A stretch of DNA of 64,000 nt, taken from Nymphaea colorata (taxonomy: Eukaryota > Streptophyta > Magnoliopsida > Nymphaeales > Nymphaeaceae). The stretch's first letter is position 1; the number at the start of each line of letters is the position of its first letter. The position numbers and the translations under genes are program-made. The notes beneath the pieces are model-generated. The model made no database searches and was not told where the DNA came from. It saw only the letters and a program-made list of their open reading frames with translations. The DNA lies in NCBI RefSeq assembly GCF_008831285.2, contig NC_045144.1, positions 3,030,268-3,094,267 of the forward strand, read 5' to 3'. Positions 1 through 12,129 of this stretch are shown piece after piece.

Positions 1-1990
1 ATCATGGGTTTCCATTAGTTCACATTGAGTTCATTAATCTCAATTTGAGTTCAATTCTGTACCCAATTATCTAGACCTCATTTCCAGTACTTGCTACAAT
101 CTATGATTGTTATTGGTCTCATTTAAACTAAATTAGATCAAAATTTTTATTGTTTATCATATCCTTATCAATAAATGGCTGATCTAGGCATTCCTAGCTC
201 TACAAGTGTAAATTCCAATGAGGACTTGATTTTTCAAAGTGTCCCAGTTTCCCTTTACAAGTTTGACATTTAAAGATGGTAGTATTAGAAAAAATTTCTA
301 GAGCAATATGAGGGGATTTTTTGGAGGACATTTTAAGTAGATCGGACATAAAAAGTAGGCCCACAAGCCTATCTAGTTAGATTGAAAAACATTTAGATCC
401 CTAAAATCACATAGAGGGGTAAAATAGTCATTTTTATTTGAGCCATATCCGTTTGTACAAACAAAAGACATCTGCCATGTATACTCTAGTTTATAGTTTC
501 CTTTGACTCCTTGAGCTTTAGCGCAATTCACATCTATGATTGATGCATATTTGTGTCGAACACTTATGCTAGGGGTAAAACAATCATTTCCTCAATCATA
601 TTTCTCTACATAAAATCAAGTTATATCTTGCATATACCTAAGTTTATTGCTTTCTATGATTTCTAGAACTTCAAATTGAACCAAATCTATGATTTGAGCA
701 TGTTTTAATGCTAGATCAAACCTACGAATAAAAAAAAGTCATCTTCTTTTGATCTGTATTTTCTATCTTAACCTACATTACCTAAGTTCATCAAGTTTAT
801 CATTTTCACTTCTCCAATGATCCAGTTTGAAATCCCTTTTTCATTTCAAAACACAACAGGTGATAGAGATTTACAACTCATGTGTCCTTTTGAGTCTTTT
901 ACCCATAACTAAGGACAATACAAGCATTTCCTCTTCAATGATATCATTTTGCAGTTGGGTTATATGTCATATATACCCAGGTTTATAATATTTGAAGCAT
1001 CATTATAATCCCTTTATCCACATTTTGTAGATCACTCATCACATCAAATATCCATTTTCTACCACATTAGTATTGTCATCCAGATCTTGTATATGGAATT
1101 CTGATACAAATCACCCATATCAAATATCCATTTTCTAGGAATTTTCACTAGATTCATACTTTTATCCGAATCTCAAAACCATACCCTGGATATATTTTCT
1201 AGATTTTTTGGATTCAGATCTTGATATGAATCTCAGAACCATGTTCTAGTAGAAGTCTATATACATAAAATGTGCTTATATGTAAGAAATGTCATACTTA
1301 ATTTCATGGAATAAGCCAGATGTTAATCCTGAACAAATGCCCAAGACATGCAGAATTCTGATATGAGCACTCTAGTTTAGATACAATCAGCATGTGTGTT
1401 CATTTGGCTCTGAAACAAACATTTTTTGGTTTTCATTCAAGTGTAATATAAAGTTTTAAATTTTTATCATATCGTTTGCTTAAAGACTCTTCACCAAAGA
1501 AAGTTTAGTACTGTTTCTAAAGTTAGAGAGAAGTCTACCCTGGCCACTATAAATACCCATTTAGAATGGGGGTTTCTAAAACGCAAATTCCAAGATAATC
1601 TTGCATAAGAGTTGGAAAATTCCTAACAAATGCTTTTAAAAAGTTATACCTTGGTAAAAATGGTCTTCTGGCCAAAACTTTTTTGTCAATATGTCCAAGT
1701 TAGGGCCAAGCCTGACTTTCAAAGCACAGTTTGTGAGACAAATCATGCTGAGTAGAAGGGCACATGTCAAAGGATGTCAGCATCTAGGTAGTTTCTTTTT
1801 CCACCCTCTTTATCTTTTCTTATTTACAATTTAGTTCTTTGCTTTCTTAGTTTTCTTAGAAGCATGCTTAGGTTTTTCTTTTTCTACATTTGCTTGCTTA
1901 TGTTAGTTTATTTCTTCTTTAGTTCTTACATTTGTTTATTTCTCCAAGCATACCCTAATTTAGTGAATTTTTCTTTAAATATGTTTAGGT
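1..1990. repeat. LTR-like long direct repeat, copy 1 (cut by window start)
   Basis: The stretch is AT-rich and non-coding, and it is repeated with few differences at 13,549-15,897. Near 1,550 it holds a TATA-like CACTATAAATACCC followed by a run of G, as expected of an LTR promoter and transcript start. The match ends abruptly at about 1,990, where decayed Copia sequence begins. Copy 2 is about 350 bp longer because of an internal duplication. The LTR identity is inferred from length, repetition and the promoter-like block. I found no primer-binding site that fixes its ends. Confidence 0.55.
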
Positions 1991-2052
1991 CCCGATGTGA
2001 AGCAGATTTTAATGACAGTGTTGTGTAAAGTCATTCTCGAGCAACATGATGA

Positions 2053-3091
2053 AGGAAAATGGTATGTGGATTCTAGTGTCACAGCTCATGTAACTAGTGA
2101 AGCTTTCTAGTGCTCTCTTTTATTTAGCCAAAGGCTTAGTTGTCATAGGAGATGGTTTCCACCACAAAATATCACATATTGGAAATGCACACTTATCCAT
2201 ACTTCATTCCTACATACCTTTAAAGAATGTTCTTGTTGTTCCAAATATCAATAAAAATATCATTTATGTGTCAAAGCTTATTGATAATACTCATTTCTCT
2301 CTTGAGTTTACTCCTTCTTCCGTTCATGTCAAGGATGCTCGAACCAAGAAGACATTCACTGAGGGTGTTCGCAAAGGAGACATGTATGTCATTGAAGAAG
2401 CTTCGTGTCTAAGTCTTGTGTTTCAGATTTATCCTTCCCGAGTCATAGTGAAGTCAATATAAAAGAGTATGATATGTCATGTCTTTGGCATGGTTGTTTA
2501 GCACTTTGTAGTCGGTCTTTCATTCAAAGTCTTGTTGCAGACGGACTATTACAAAAGTCCAGTCTAAGTCCTGTCAATGAGTCTAGCATGTGCTCAACCT
2601 GTAATATTTGTAAGAGCTATGCCCTTCCTTTTCAATCAATAAAGAAGCGAGCTTCAAAGTTATTTGACACCATATATTTCGATGTTTGGGGGCCTGCTCC
2701 TATTTCTTCTTCTTCCAAGAGTAGATATTATATTGTTTTCATTGATTCTTATTCTCATTACACTTGGATTCACTTCATGAAAAGCAAATTGGAAGTTTTT
2801 CGCTTGTTCACTCAATTCCACACCTTTGTCCAAAACAAATACTCTTGTAATATCGTGCATTTTCAATGTCATGGTGGTGGTGAGTTCATTTCAAATGAAT
2901 TTACTAAGCATTTATTAAATCATGGGATCAATAGACAGATTTCCTCTCTAGACAAACCACAACAAATTGGTATTGCAGAAAGAAAACACAGACACATAGT
3001 TGAAAGTGCTCTAAGCATGATGCATGACACAGATGTGCCCATGACTTTGTGGACTGAAGCCTTCCATACCGTTGTTCATGTTATTAATTGA
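2053..3091 (+). pseudogene. Copia pol: protease end, GAG-pre-integrase and integrase core
   Basis: The reading starts at about 2,060 with WYVDSSVTAHVT, a changed form of the Copia protease motif in which DSG has become DSS. A stop follows at once in that frame. The next frame holds the protease C-terminal half and the third frame holds the zinc-binding pre-integrase region (CSTCNICK) and the integrase core. The first catalytic aspartate (IYFDVWGP) and the glutamate (IAERKHRHIVE) are visible. The usual aspartate before GGGEF is histidine (CHGGGEF). A stop ends the frame at 3,089. It once encoded the proteolytic and integration enzymes and is now inactive. Confidence 0.85.
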
Positions 3092-5114
3092 TTGCCACGA
3101 TCCATACTTGAAGAAAAAACTCCATTCTTTATTTTACATCAAAACAACCAAATTATGATGAGTTGTGTATTTTTTAAGGATTTAAAGGACTCACATGCAA
3201 CACTTAATGTAAAAAATGATGTATATGACTCGTGGCTGAATGCTAAAATATTAGGCCAAGGAGCTGATACACACCACACACAAAGTGACAAGATTATTAA
3301 TGAACCAGAGACAGCCATATGCAATCAGATAGACAGAATAACCGCATCTTCAGCCCAACAACATGAACATGACTTCACCTAATCGATTTTCAAGAGAGGT
3401 GGATAATCGACTATCAGTTCCAGCAACTAATCCAGAAATTACCACTACTTGTCCATGTAGATCAGAACGTGTACGTCACCCTATTGATAGATAGGTCAGT
3501 TATGATAATTTCTCTTTAGAATTTCAGCTTTTCATGACAGAATTGAAGAAAAAGGTGGAGCTCAAATGCTATGAGTGTGCGTGCAAAAGCAAATATTGAA
3601 TCGAGGCCATGAATGAAGAAATGACTGTCTTAAATGAATGTCTAACATGGGAGATTATTCATCGTCTAGATGGTAAGAATGTAGTGGGCTCAAAATGGGT
3701 TCACAAACTGAAGTATAAACTTGATGAAAGCATTGATAGATATAAGGCTTAACTCATGGCTACAAGCTTCACTCAGAAGTACGGATAAGATTATGACGAG
3801 ACTTTCAGTCCAATCATCAAAATGGGAACGCACTGGGTTATCATCTCTCTTGTCGTCTCATATGAATGAAATTTATATCAGTTGGATGTTAAAAATATTT
3901 TTCTTCATTGCTTTCTATAGGAAGAAGTATACATGGAACAACCTCCAAGTTATGCTACCAGTGATCCAGCCATATGGGTGTGCAAATTACAAAAATCGTT
4001 GTATGGGCTTAAGCAATCATCTCGATCATGGTTCAATAGATTTTCCCTTTATATACAGCAAGTTGGTTTTCTCAGAAGTTCACTTCATCATTTCGTATTT
4101 ATCTATCATTCAGGTGAAGTTACCACTTGGCTACTCATATATGTAGATGACATAGTTCTTACTTGAAATTCTTCATGTCATATATCCCATTTTAAGGAGG
4201 TATTGCAATAAGAATTCAAGATGAAGGATCTCGGTGAACTACGGTATTTCTTGGGTATTGAGCTTGATAGAAAAGGTAACACATTAACCCTTACACAACA
4301 TAAATATACTCTTGATATTTTGGACAGAGCAAATATAACAAATTGCAAGCCTATAAATACACCTAGTGTTATCAACACAAAATTAAATGTCTTTGATGAC
4401 AGTGATGCATACTCAAATCCTAGTTTCTATTGGAGTATAGTTGGCATGTTACAATATCTCACTTTCACATACCCAGACATAGTATATGCAATGAATCAAG
4501 TATCTTAGTTTATGCACGCACCCATAGAGGGGCATATGGATGCAACCAAATGCATTTTGTGTTACCTTAAGCCTATTCTTGGGGATGGACTTGTCTACAC
4601 AAAACAGCCAACTGTTTTGCATGGCCACAACATTTCCACCTATACTGATGTAGATTGGGCAAGTGATCCAGACGATAGACGATTAGTTTTCAGTTATTAT
4701 CTCTTCCTTGATTCCAACCTTATTTGTTGGAGTAATAGGAAACAACATGCAGTTGCTAGATCTAGCACAGAGGCAAATATAGGGCATGGCTGCAGGCACA
4801 ACTGAAGCTTCATGGTTACGTCATATGCTTGAGGAACTCTCCCTTCCCATTGCTTAGTGATCTCTATTTTGTGACAACGAAAGCGCGATCAAGATTGTCT
4901 TCAATCTTGTTCTACACAATCGCAATAAGCATGTAGAGATTGATCAACACTTCATTCGTCAAAAGATTATGGAATATGAGATTGTTCCCACTTATATAGT
5001 CACGTCTCAGCAAGTGGTTGATCTTTTTACCAAGGGCTTCACAGGGCACCATTTCTGAGAATTGAAGAACATGTTATGCGTGATCAAACCCCATGTACAA
5101 CTTGAGGGTGGCTA
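3092..5114 (+). pseudogene. Copia pol: reverse transcriptase and RNase H
   Basis: After a diverged linker (3,092-3,600) the reverse transcriptase begins near 3,630 with WEIIHRLDGKNVVGSKWVHK. It runs through several frames: LDVKN near 3,885, MEQPPSYATSDPAIWVCKLQ near 3,933, then YGLKQSSRSWFNRF. The polymerase box YVDD is intact near 4,142 but is followed by a stop. From 4,221 the connection reads KDLGELRYFLGIEL, and the RNase H part holds YTDVDWASDPDDRR (4,642-4,680) and ARSSTEA. The end at about 4,860-5,114 reads NKHVEIDQHFIR and DLFTKGF. At least four stops or shifts are needed to read it through. Confidence 0.85.
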
Positions 5115-5400
5115 TTAAATTTTACGATATGGATCGGGTCACCTAGACCCGACCGATTTGATCCACATGTCCACACATCATGGGCGGTGGCATACTTGTC
5201 ATTCTTAATGTTGTTTTGTGTGTTTTGTTTTGTACCCTAAATTGTGATTAGTATATAATGATAACTAGAGGCAGACGTCAAAGTCGTTGCCCTCTTTCTT
5301 CTTTTTTTTTCTTGCAGGTGTAGCCTAAATTGTGATTAGTATATAATGATAACTAGAGGCAGACGTCAAAGTCGTTGCCCTCTTGCATCTAACTTCATTT
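5115..5400 (+). repeat. Probable Copia 3' LTR remnant with a 64-bp internal direct repeat
   Basis: The segment follows the end of pol and a purine-rich AACTTGAGGGTGGC. It starts TATTAAATTTTACGAT, which resembles a Copia LTR start (TGTTAAA) with one change. A 64-bp block, 5,232-5,295, is repeated almost exactly at 5,320-5,383. Each copy holds a TATA-like GTATATAATG. No second LTR is present for comparison, so the right edge is a guess. Confidence 0.45.
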
Positions 5401-5499
5401 GGTGGTTTTGTATAAGGTATCAAAATCTTACAGGAAATATACACGTGACTTTTAGGTCTGTGATAAGATCCCACTCACCCGGTTATTTCCCTAATCAAG

Positions 5500-5760
5500 A
5501 TCATGATTGTCAGTTGTTTGATTAGTGATAACTACATATGTTGATCCATCTCAATTAGCCTCTAACCAAGTTCCCTAACATTGTGTTCAATATATTCCAA
5601 GTGCCCAACCATTAATGCATGTTGAGTTTCCTATGTCAGCCTGATGTAATTCTCAAGTATCAATAGTACTTCATTAGAATCATGAGTCTCATCTCTCTTG
5701 GATGACATCCTTCCTCCTTGATCGCCAGCCTTGATACCAAATTACTACCTCGTCATGACT
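5500..5760 (-). pseudogene. Possible Gypsy primer-binding site and gag N-terminus remnant
   Basis: Read on the minus strand, TTTGGTATCAAGG at about 5,725-5,745 resembles the initiator-tRNA primer site of plant Gypsy elements. It is followed at about 5,707 by ATG and a frame starting MSSKRDETHDSNEVLLILEN, then WD40-unrelated helical peptide of the kind seen at the start of gag, with several stops. If right, the sequence to the right (from about 5,759, TGTTACATGG) is the tail of a minus-strand LTR. The identification rests on short motifs only. Confidence 0.35.
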
Positions 5761-8700
5761 GTTACATGGAAACCCCAAAATAATTCACACACGCTCTCAC
5801 CCTAATCCAATTATCAGAAGGAAATATATTGTAATGACATGTAGTAACCCAAACTTAGGCTTTCAAACACTCATACTGTCACTACTAGGAATGCCCCATG
5901 GTCTCAACTACAATCTATTACCAATGACTATCAAAATGCAATTAGATGTCCACCCCAGAAGTCAGATCTGCATGTGTCATTTCTTCCAAATAAAGTTCAG
6001 TCGATTCCAAGTTGATTTCACCTATGAATAGGCGATTTAGTTGAAACTGTTTTTTGCAAACTTTTCTATAGAATTTTGCATAATTGTATTTTCATCAACT
6101 TTCTAATGTCATTTCTTCCTCTCTATGCAACCATTTCCAAAACTTTCAACTCCTATTGATTCTCTACCATACTGAGATTATGTTTCAAAAGTTTTAGTCC
6201 AAAAGCATGTCTCTAACCTAGTCAAATCCCATCATGAAGTTAACTATTTTACTTTTTCTGTGATTTCAGTGCATTTGTATTTATGCTTAAACTTTATTAG
6301 ATCATAAATTTTTTGTATGTACATGTCCTCTAATTCTATAAATTTTTGTCGATTTTCTGTTATGCATACAATCTATAGACCAATTTTGAATCCAAGCCAA
6401 GTTGATTTGATACTATTTTTATCGTTTCAAATGTGGTCAGAGGGTCAGTAAAAAAATTATGTTTCTGCTATTTTCTGTGTAATTCAAGTTTCTGACATCG
6501 CAACTCTTTACCCATTGCATGTTTTCTTGATCTGTAACTCAAGTTGATTCTTTGTAAGGCAGAGAGCTTACAGACCAATTTTCATATCAATTGAAGTTGA
6601 TTTGATAAGGTCTTAGCTAGACCAAATGTTACTGTTCAATTTATTTGACATGCTCTATTTTTGAAATTTCAGATTTATATCATAGATTCCCAGTCCAATA
6701 TCTTTTATATCCAAAGGGTTTTTCAAATCTGTCAGTTGGAGTTGATTGTCCCATGTATAGAGAGTTGCTTTGCCAAATTTTGTGTCAATCTAAAATGGTA
6801 ACCTAGTTTTTGAACTTGTCAAATTCAGCCATTGAGTCATGTTGTCATGTTTTTTAGACCTAGCCAAATTTTTATGTTTCAGCTTGTTAGCCTAAGTCCA
6901 ATCCGATTTTAGTGTCTAGTCTTAATTTCTCTTGGGTTTTAAACATAGTTTGGGTTTGTTTAGGGTATCTTAATGTGCCATAACTCTAGTCTAAGGTGTC
7001 TAGGTGTGCAAATCTTAATTAGATGTGTTAGTTTATATTCTTGTTATTATGAATATTAATTTTTATTTTCATTAATTTATTGCATCATTTGGTTTTCAAG
7101 CTTGCATTCAAATTCACTAAGGAACAAGAGCTAGTTCATCACATGACTCGTGGCAATAGTCCTTGCATGTGTATGCTTGATCTAGCTTGGCCCCTGGGTA
7201 ATTCAACTTTTAAAATCATACATGTTATAATGAGATATTGTGTGATGTTTTGTTATGTTTGACAGGTATTCATATAGTTTGCTTTTGCTTGGCATCACAC
7301 ATTCGATTTTAAACCATGCACTTAGGATTAGGTTCGAGTGAGAATCAGGCTGAGTTCATCAAATACATCATGCGACAATAGTCCTTGCATGCACTCAGTC
7401 CAAAATGACTTTTATGTGAATACAAATTTCAAAAACATGTTCATATTTTCAAAATTCTACATGTTTACAAGCTTGTTTTTAGACACACTTGGTTAAAACA
7501 TGACTTAAATCTAACTCTTAGATCCAACCTGCCTAAACCAAGCTAGGCTCACTTCATTTCTTAACCCAGGTCAGACGTCCAGCTCACTACAATGAGCCCA
7601 ACCGGAGCCCGTTGGAGCTTAGCTTAAACCCTGATCCTAGCTAGATTTACCTAAGTCAAACCCTTTGAACCTAGATAGATTTTCTGAACCTAGAAGGGAT
7701 CTATATTTCATGATTTGGATCACATATCTTTGAATTTGAACTTGATCAGATCTTGGATCTAGTTTAGTGAATTGGATTTTCATTTGGACATCATGTTGGG
7801 AACTTTGGATTTAGATTCTAATGAGTTAGGATTATGATCTCATGTCTTATCAAGGCTTGGATTCCAATTTGGATTTTAGATCTCAACTTTGGATCAAGAT
7901 CTCAGATCTTACAAGCTTGGATTTCAGAATTGAACCTATATCTCAACCTTAGTTGCCCCTAGGTCTAAATGCTAATTTCAAAATTCTAAATTTAGATCAT
8001 TTCATTGGATCACAAAGATTAAATTTGGATTTTCTTAAATCAGATCTTGAGCTCAGATTTGGATTACAATCATTTGGATTTCAGATCATAGACTTCATTA
8101 CGCCTACATTTCCAAAGCCCTAGAAACTGGATGCCAACTATGTATGGAGTTAATTTGTTCGTTTTCATATTATATCTAGGATTCGTTGCATGGATCGTGA
8201 TGATAGAGATCATGAAATGCATCCTTGAGTGCCAAACATACTTTCTTTTTGTTCATGTACTCTAATTCTGATGATCCACTTAGATTTTTTTCAAAATATC
8301 ATTTTTCAAATTAGGGCATGCTAGGTTCAAGTTAACCATCATAACATAGAATCTGCGACATTTAGTCTAGATCTTGATCTAACTACCCTCATTAAAGGCA
8401 TTAAGAACAGTCATATCTAACACTGACAGTTGGTCATGACTATCTTGATTTTCCCACAAGAGATACAAATGTGAGTATGTTTTTGAAGTGGTTAAAGGAA
8501 TGAGTTTAGTGCTGGATATTGACATTTATGAAGGCTCCTTATCTACAGCCCGTGGGTAATCCTATTTTGAACTTATCGTATAAAGCAGAAATTTTATTAG
8601 CAATTATGTGTTTAATGTTTTTGAAATTTCACTATGGAACCTTAGGTATCAAATAAATTGAATCTTTAATGTGGTTTCTTGTTGAATTATAATCACCCGC

Positions 8701-8789
8701 TTTTTGTTTATGAAGATTAGCATCTCTACTTATTTTATTATATAAATTTTCTGTCAATTTATGATGCTTAGTTTGCTTAATTGAAAGCT
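5761..8789. other. No gene seen; AT-rich degenerate repeat DNA
   Basis: No frame longer than about 65 codons and no recognised protein similarity. Many short motifs recur in diverged form, for example CAATAGTCCTTGCATG near 7,155 and 7,377, and TTGGAT/CAGATCTT runs between 7,690 and 8,090. This suggests decayed long terminal repeats or untranslated retrotransposon sequence. Confidence 0.5.
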
Positions 8790-9505
8790 AAATGAGGTGT
8801 GAAAAATGTCATCAATGGAACAATTTTGTTGATAAGGAAGCATTCTCTAATGCTAAAAATGCTTCTAAGCAAAAATTTGTTTCCTCCTCTGTGATGATTC
8901 CCTTCCTGACCCTGACATCTATATTGACAAAATCAATTGGCACTCGATTGGTGATGTGCATCCCAAGTTTTTATTGGTCTTGTAGCAACAAGCAGTGGTT
9001 GCTGAAGAAAACTTTAAAGGTGACTCAAGGAAGACTGAGCAACCAGGATCAATGGGCAACAACTAAAAAATGTGTTGTTCTTTTATCCCTTCAAGGAAAT
9101 ATTGCCTTCATTTATTCAGGATGAGGTGACAATGATGATTGAGTTCATGGTGCAAACAATTCTACTACAAATTCAAATAGATGGAAAGATCAAAGAATAA
9201 TGGAAGACATGAGTTCATAACTCATGAGATGGTGAGGATTTTGCTCTCGGAAACAAGGTAGCACTTTGACTACAAGTTTAGGGTGGGATGATGGAGGCCC
9301 TTAGAATTGATCTATATGTAGTTGCGAAATTGATTATTACATCAATTCATGTAAATATCATGATTTGAATCATGAATTAATTGAGTTAAGCAGCTATGAG
9401 GTGGAAGGATAGGGTAAGAGGAATTAGGTTCTTAGTACCCATAATGGTTGAAAAAGAGAACAGAGTGGGCACTATGGATTTAGATAAAAATGTTATCAAT
9501 ATGTT
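8790..9505 (+). pseudogene. Unrecognised gene-like sequence, left arm of an inverted arrangement
   Basis: This segment is the reverse complement, diverged, of parts of 9,541-11,080. The clearest conserved block reads PDPDIYIDKINW near 8,905-8,945, and the partner arm reads PDPDIYIDEINW on the minus strand. Preservation of an acidic block in both arms suggests descent from one coding exon. Stops and frame changes mean neither arm is a working gene. I do not recognise the protein family. The left arm has lost sequence present in the right arm. Confidence 0.4.
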
Positions 9506-9540
9506 GTCATCACTGGAAATGTATCCCTTGAAATAGATAG

Positions 9541-10416
9541 ATAACATTTATTCCAAGATCCATGTTGACCACATCCTCTTTTTCAACCATTATTTACTTA
9601 TGGCCCAATTCCTCATGCCTTGCCCTACAACTCATAGCTGCTCAACAACGATTCCAATCATGGCATTTCCATGAATTAACGTAATAATCATTTCCCCACC
9701 TACATGCAGGCATCCTACTCCAATCAAAATGTTATCAAAGAAACTGAAGATGGGTCATACTGGAGGAAGTTACCTATCAAGCCACGAAACTTAAGATGAA
9801 TGGTTGTCATCTTTCATCAACTGGATCATTGAGTTGGCTCCTCTTGGTATGGTGAAAGAAAAGACACAATCCTTAAGAAGGGATACCATCTGTGGCAAAA
9901 TCACTCACCCCTTTGGTGTCTTTGCATTTATTAGGATTCTCCTATCACTCTCTTTTCATCCCATGTCTCTTTATTAGGATAACATTTATTCCAAGATCCA
10001 TGTTGACCACATCCTCTTTTTCAACCATTATTTACTTATGGCCCAATTCCTCATGCCTTGCCCTACAACTCATAGCTGCTCAACAACGATTCCAATCATG
10101 GCATTTCCATGAATTAACGTAATAATCATTTCCCCACCTACATGCAGGCATCCTACTCCAATCAAAATGTTATCAAAGAAACTGAAGATGGGTCATACTG
10201 GAGGAAGTTACCTATCAAGCCACGAAACTTAAGATGAATGGTTGTCATCTTTCATCAACTGGATCATTGAGTTGGCTCCTCTTGGTATGGTGAAAGAAAA
10301 GACACAATCCTTAAGAAGGGATACCATCTGTGGCAAAATCACTCACCCCTTTGGTGTCTTTGCATTTATTAGGATTCTCCTATCACTCTCTTTTCATCCC
10401 ATGTCTCTTTATACTC
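9541..10416. repeat. 438-bp tandem duplication, two copies
   Basis: 9,541-9,978 and 9,979-10,416 appear identical or nearly so by eye, for example ATAACATTTATTCCAAGATC at both starts and CCCATGTCTCTTTAT at both ends. High identity in old degenerate surroundings implies a recent event or a local assembly error. Confidence 0.9.
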
Positions 10417-11080
10417 AATGCTGCCGGCTTGATGATCCAATGCAGCGACAATCAATGCAGTGTCATTAAGCATCCCTTTGATAAGGAAATAGGAGAATTT
10501 TCACCGCCACTGGTAGGCCAACAAGGCTGTCAACATGGTGATAATGGGTGTACCAAAAGACAGCCTAGGCAGGGCCTCCATCATCCCACCTAAACTTGTA
10601 ATCTAAGCATTACCTTATTCGTAGGAGTAAATCCAAACTATCCTTCTGGTTAAGTATTTGTGTAGCTTGTCCATTATTTTCTGAATCACTTTCCCATCGA
10701 TTTGATACTATATTAATTGTTTATTCCACAAACCCAATTACCAGCATCACCCCATCCTAGATAGGTGAAGGGGTTGTTATGTTGGTGGTAGAAAAAAACT
10801 TTTGAAATTCTTCCAATTGTTGCCTGCTGAACTTGGCTTTTCACACTTCCCTAATCACTTTTAATTATTCTTACAACAACATCCTGTTTCCCTATGGCCA
10901 ATAAAAGCTTGGGATCAACACCATCATTTGTGTCCCAATTGATTTCATCAATATAGATGTCAGGGTCAGGTAAGGAAACGTCACATGGGAGGCCATTAAT
11001 TTTTGCCTAAAAACATTGGAGAATGCTCCCTCCACAGAAGAATTATTCCAGTTAACTATGTTTTTATTCTTTAGGTTCTT
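9541..11080 (-). pseudogene. Unrecognised gene-like sequence, right arm of an inverted arrangement
   Basis: On the minus strand this copy of the 8,790-9,505 sequence keeps PDPDIYIDEINW near 10,940-10,975, then DPKLLL and further pieces. The block near 10,560-10,610 pairs with 9,255-9,305, and 9,541-9,690 pairs with 9,325-9,505. The arm contains a 438-bp tandem duplication that the left arm lacks. The minus-strand reading is broken by stops. The family is unknown to me. Confidence 0.4.
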
Positions 11081-12129
11081 GTGAAGTAAACCATTCTCTA
11101 AAGATTCTCATTCATTAGCAACATATGTTCTTATCCTTAGACTGAAAACTAAATTTTACTGGAACACAAGTACCCAAAAAAATATAAAAAAAATAGGGTA
11201 AATATGCAACCTCTCAATCACAACCACAATAATGTAGATCAGAACCTAGAATATTCCAAGTGTATAATTGATGAAACATTGAAAAAATCAAAGAATAAAA
11301 TAACAAAGTAAACAAAATTAAAAGAATAATTGAAAAAGAATATTATAGCTGTCAAGACATCTAGTTCGAAGACCTTCCTAGTTGGGTATTTTCGGGAACG
11401 CAAGAAATTTTTTAAAAGAGAAATCCCCGCATAGATATGCAAGCATGTAATTATGATCAGAAAAGTTAAAATAAATCACATTATACACACATCCTCAAAG
11501 ATGAAGTATTTAGCAAAAAGCAAAAGGAATGGAACATCCCTCATGTGGATGATCGAAAGACACAACATCAATGGTTTTATGAAGAGCTTGACCACTTGTA
11601 GATGATCAGACTATATTACAATGAAACATTGCCATCGACCATCCAAAAGATAGATGTTTTGGATGCACAAGTTATGAGTCACCATGGAATTAGATTATCC
11701 CTAGTGACATCCTTTTCATGACATTGGTAGTTGATACCATCGAAGGCCAGTGGAAAAGAATCCCTCTTGCAAATTCGAGGTGGCCACTGATAGCAGCAAT
11801 ATGCAAACAATATTTTGAACTAGAATTTGCTACTTGATTATTAATGGCTTCATCTCCTTATGAAACACTTTTAAATGCACTAGGTTTCTGCCCATCTCTG
11901 CCCCAAAAAGCTTGGGGACCCTTCAGTGAAAGAATGGTGGAAAGCGATGAATATATAGTGAGAGGCAATGGTTATGCCCAGGCATCAACATTTGTATCCA
12001 TTATTTCTATGATTTGCTAGTGGATTTGTAGATTTGAAAATCTTCACAAAACTGGAAAGAGAAGCTAAAGGCTCTATCGTTATCATTAGTTTCCTTCTTT
12101 TAAATCTTCAAATCTGCTCCATCATTTTC
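11081..12129. other. No gene seen
   Basis: AT-rich sequence with only short frames. Nothing was recognised on either strand. Confidence 0.5.

Larger units (their letters stand above)
1989..5400 (+). mobile_element. Decayed, 5'-truncated Ty1/Copia retrotransposon
   Basis: Protease, GAG-pre-integrase, integrase, reverse transcriptase and RNase H pieces occur in the Copia order on the plus strand, broken by stops and frameshifts. The 5' LTR, leader and gag are missing, and the left edge coincides with the end of the LTR-like repeat. The coding part ends near 5,114 with a Leu-Glu-Gly-Gly peptide, as Copia pol usually does just before the 3' LTR. It cannot be autonomous. Confidence 0.85.

Noticed and set aside
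5400-8790. Search for CRISPR-like regularly spaced repeats, tRNA or rRNA genes
   Set aside because: Repeats here are irregular and diverged, and no cloverleaf-like or rRNA sequence was recognised anywhere in the window.
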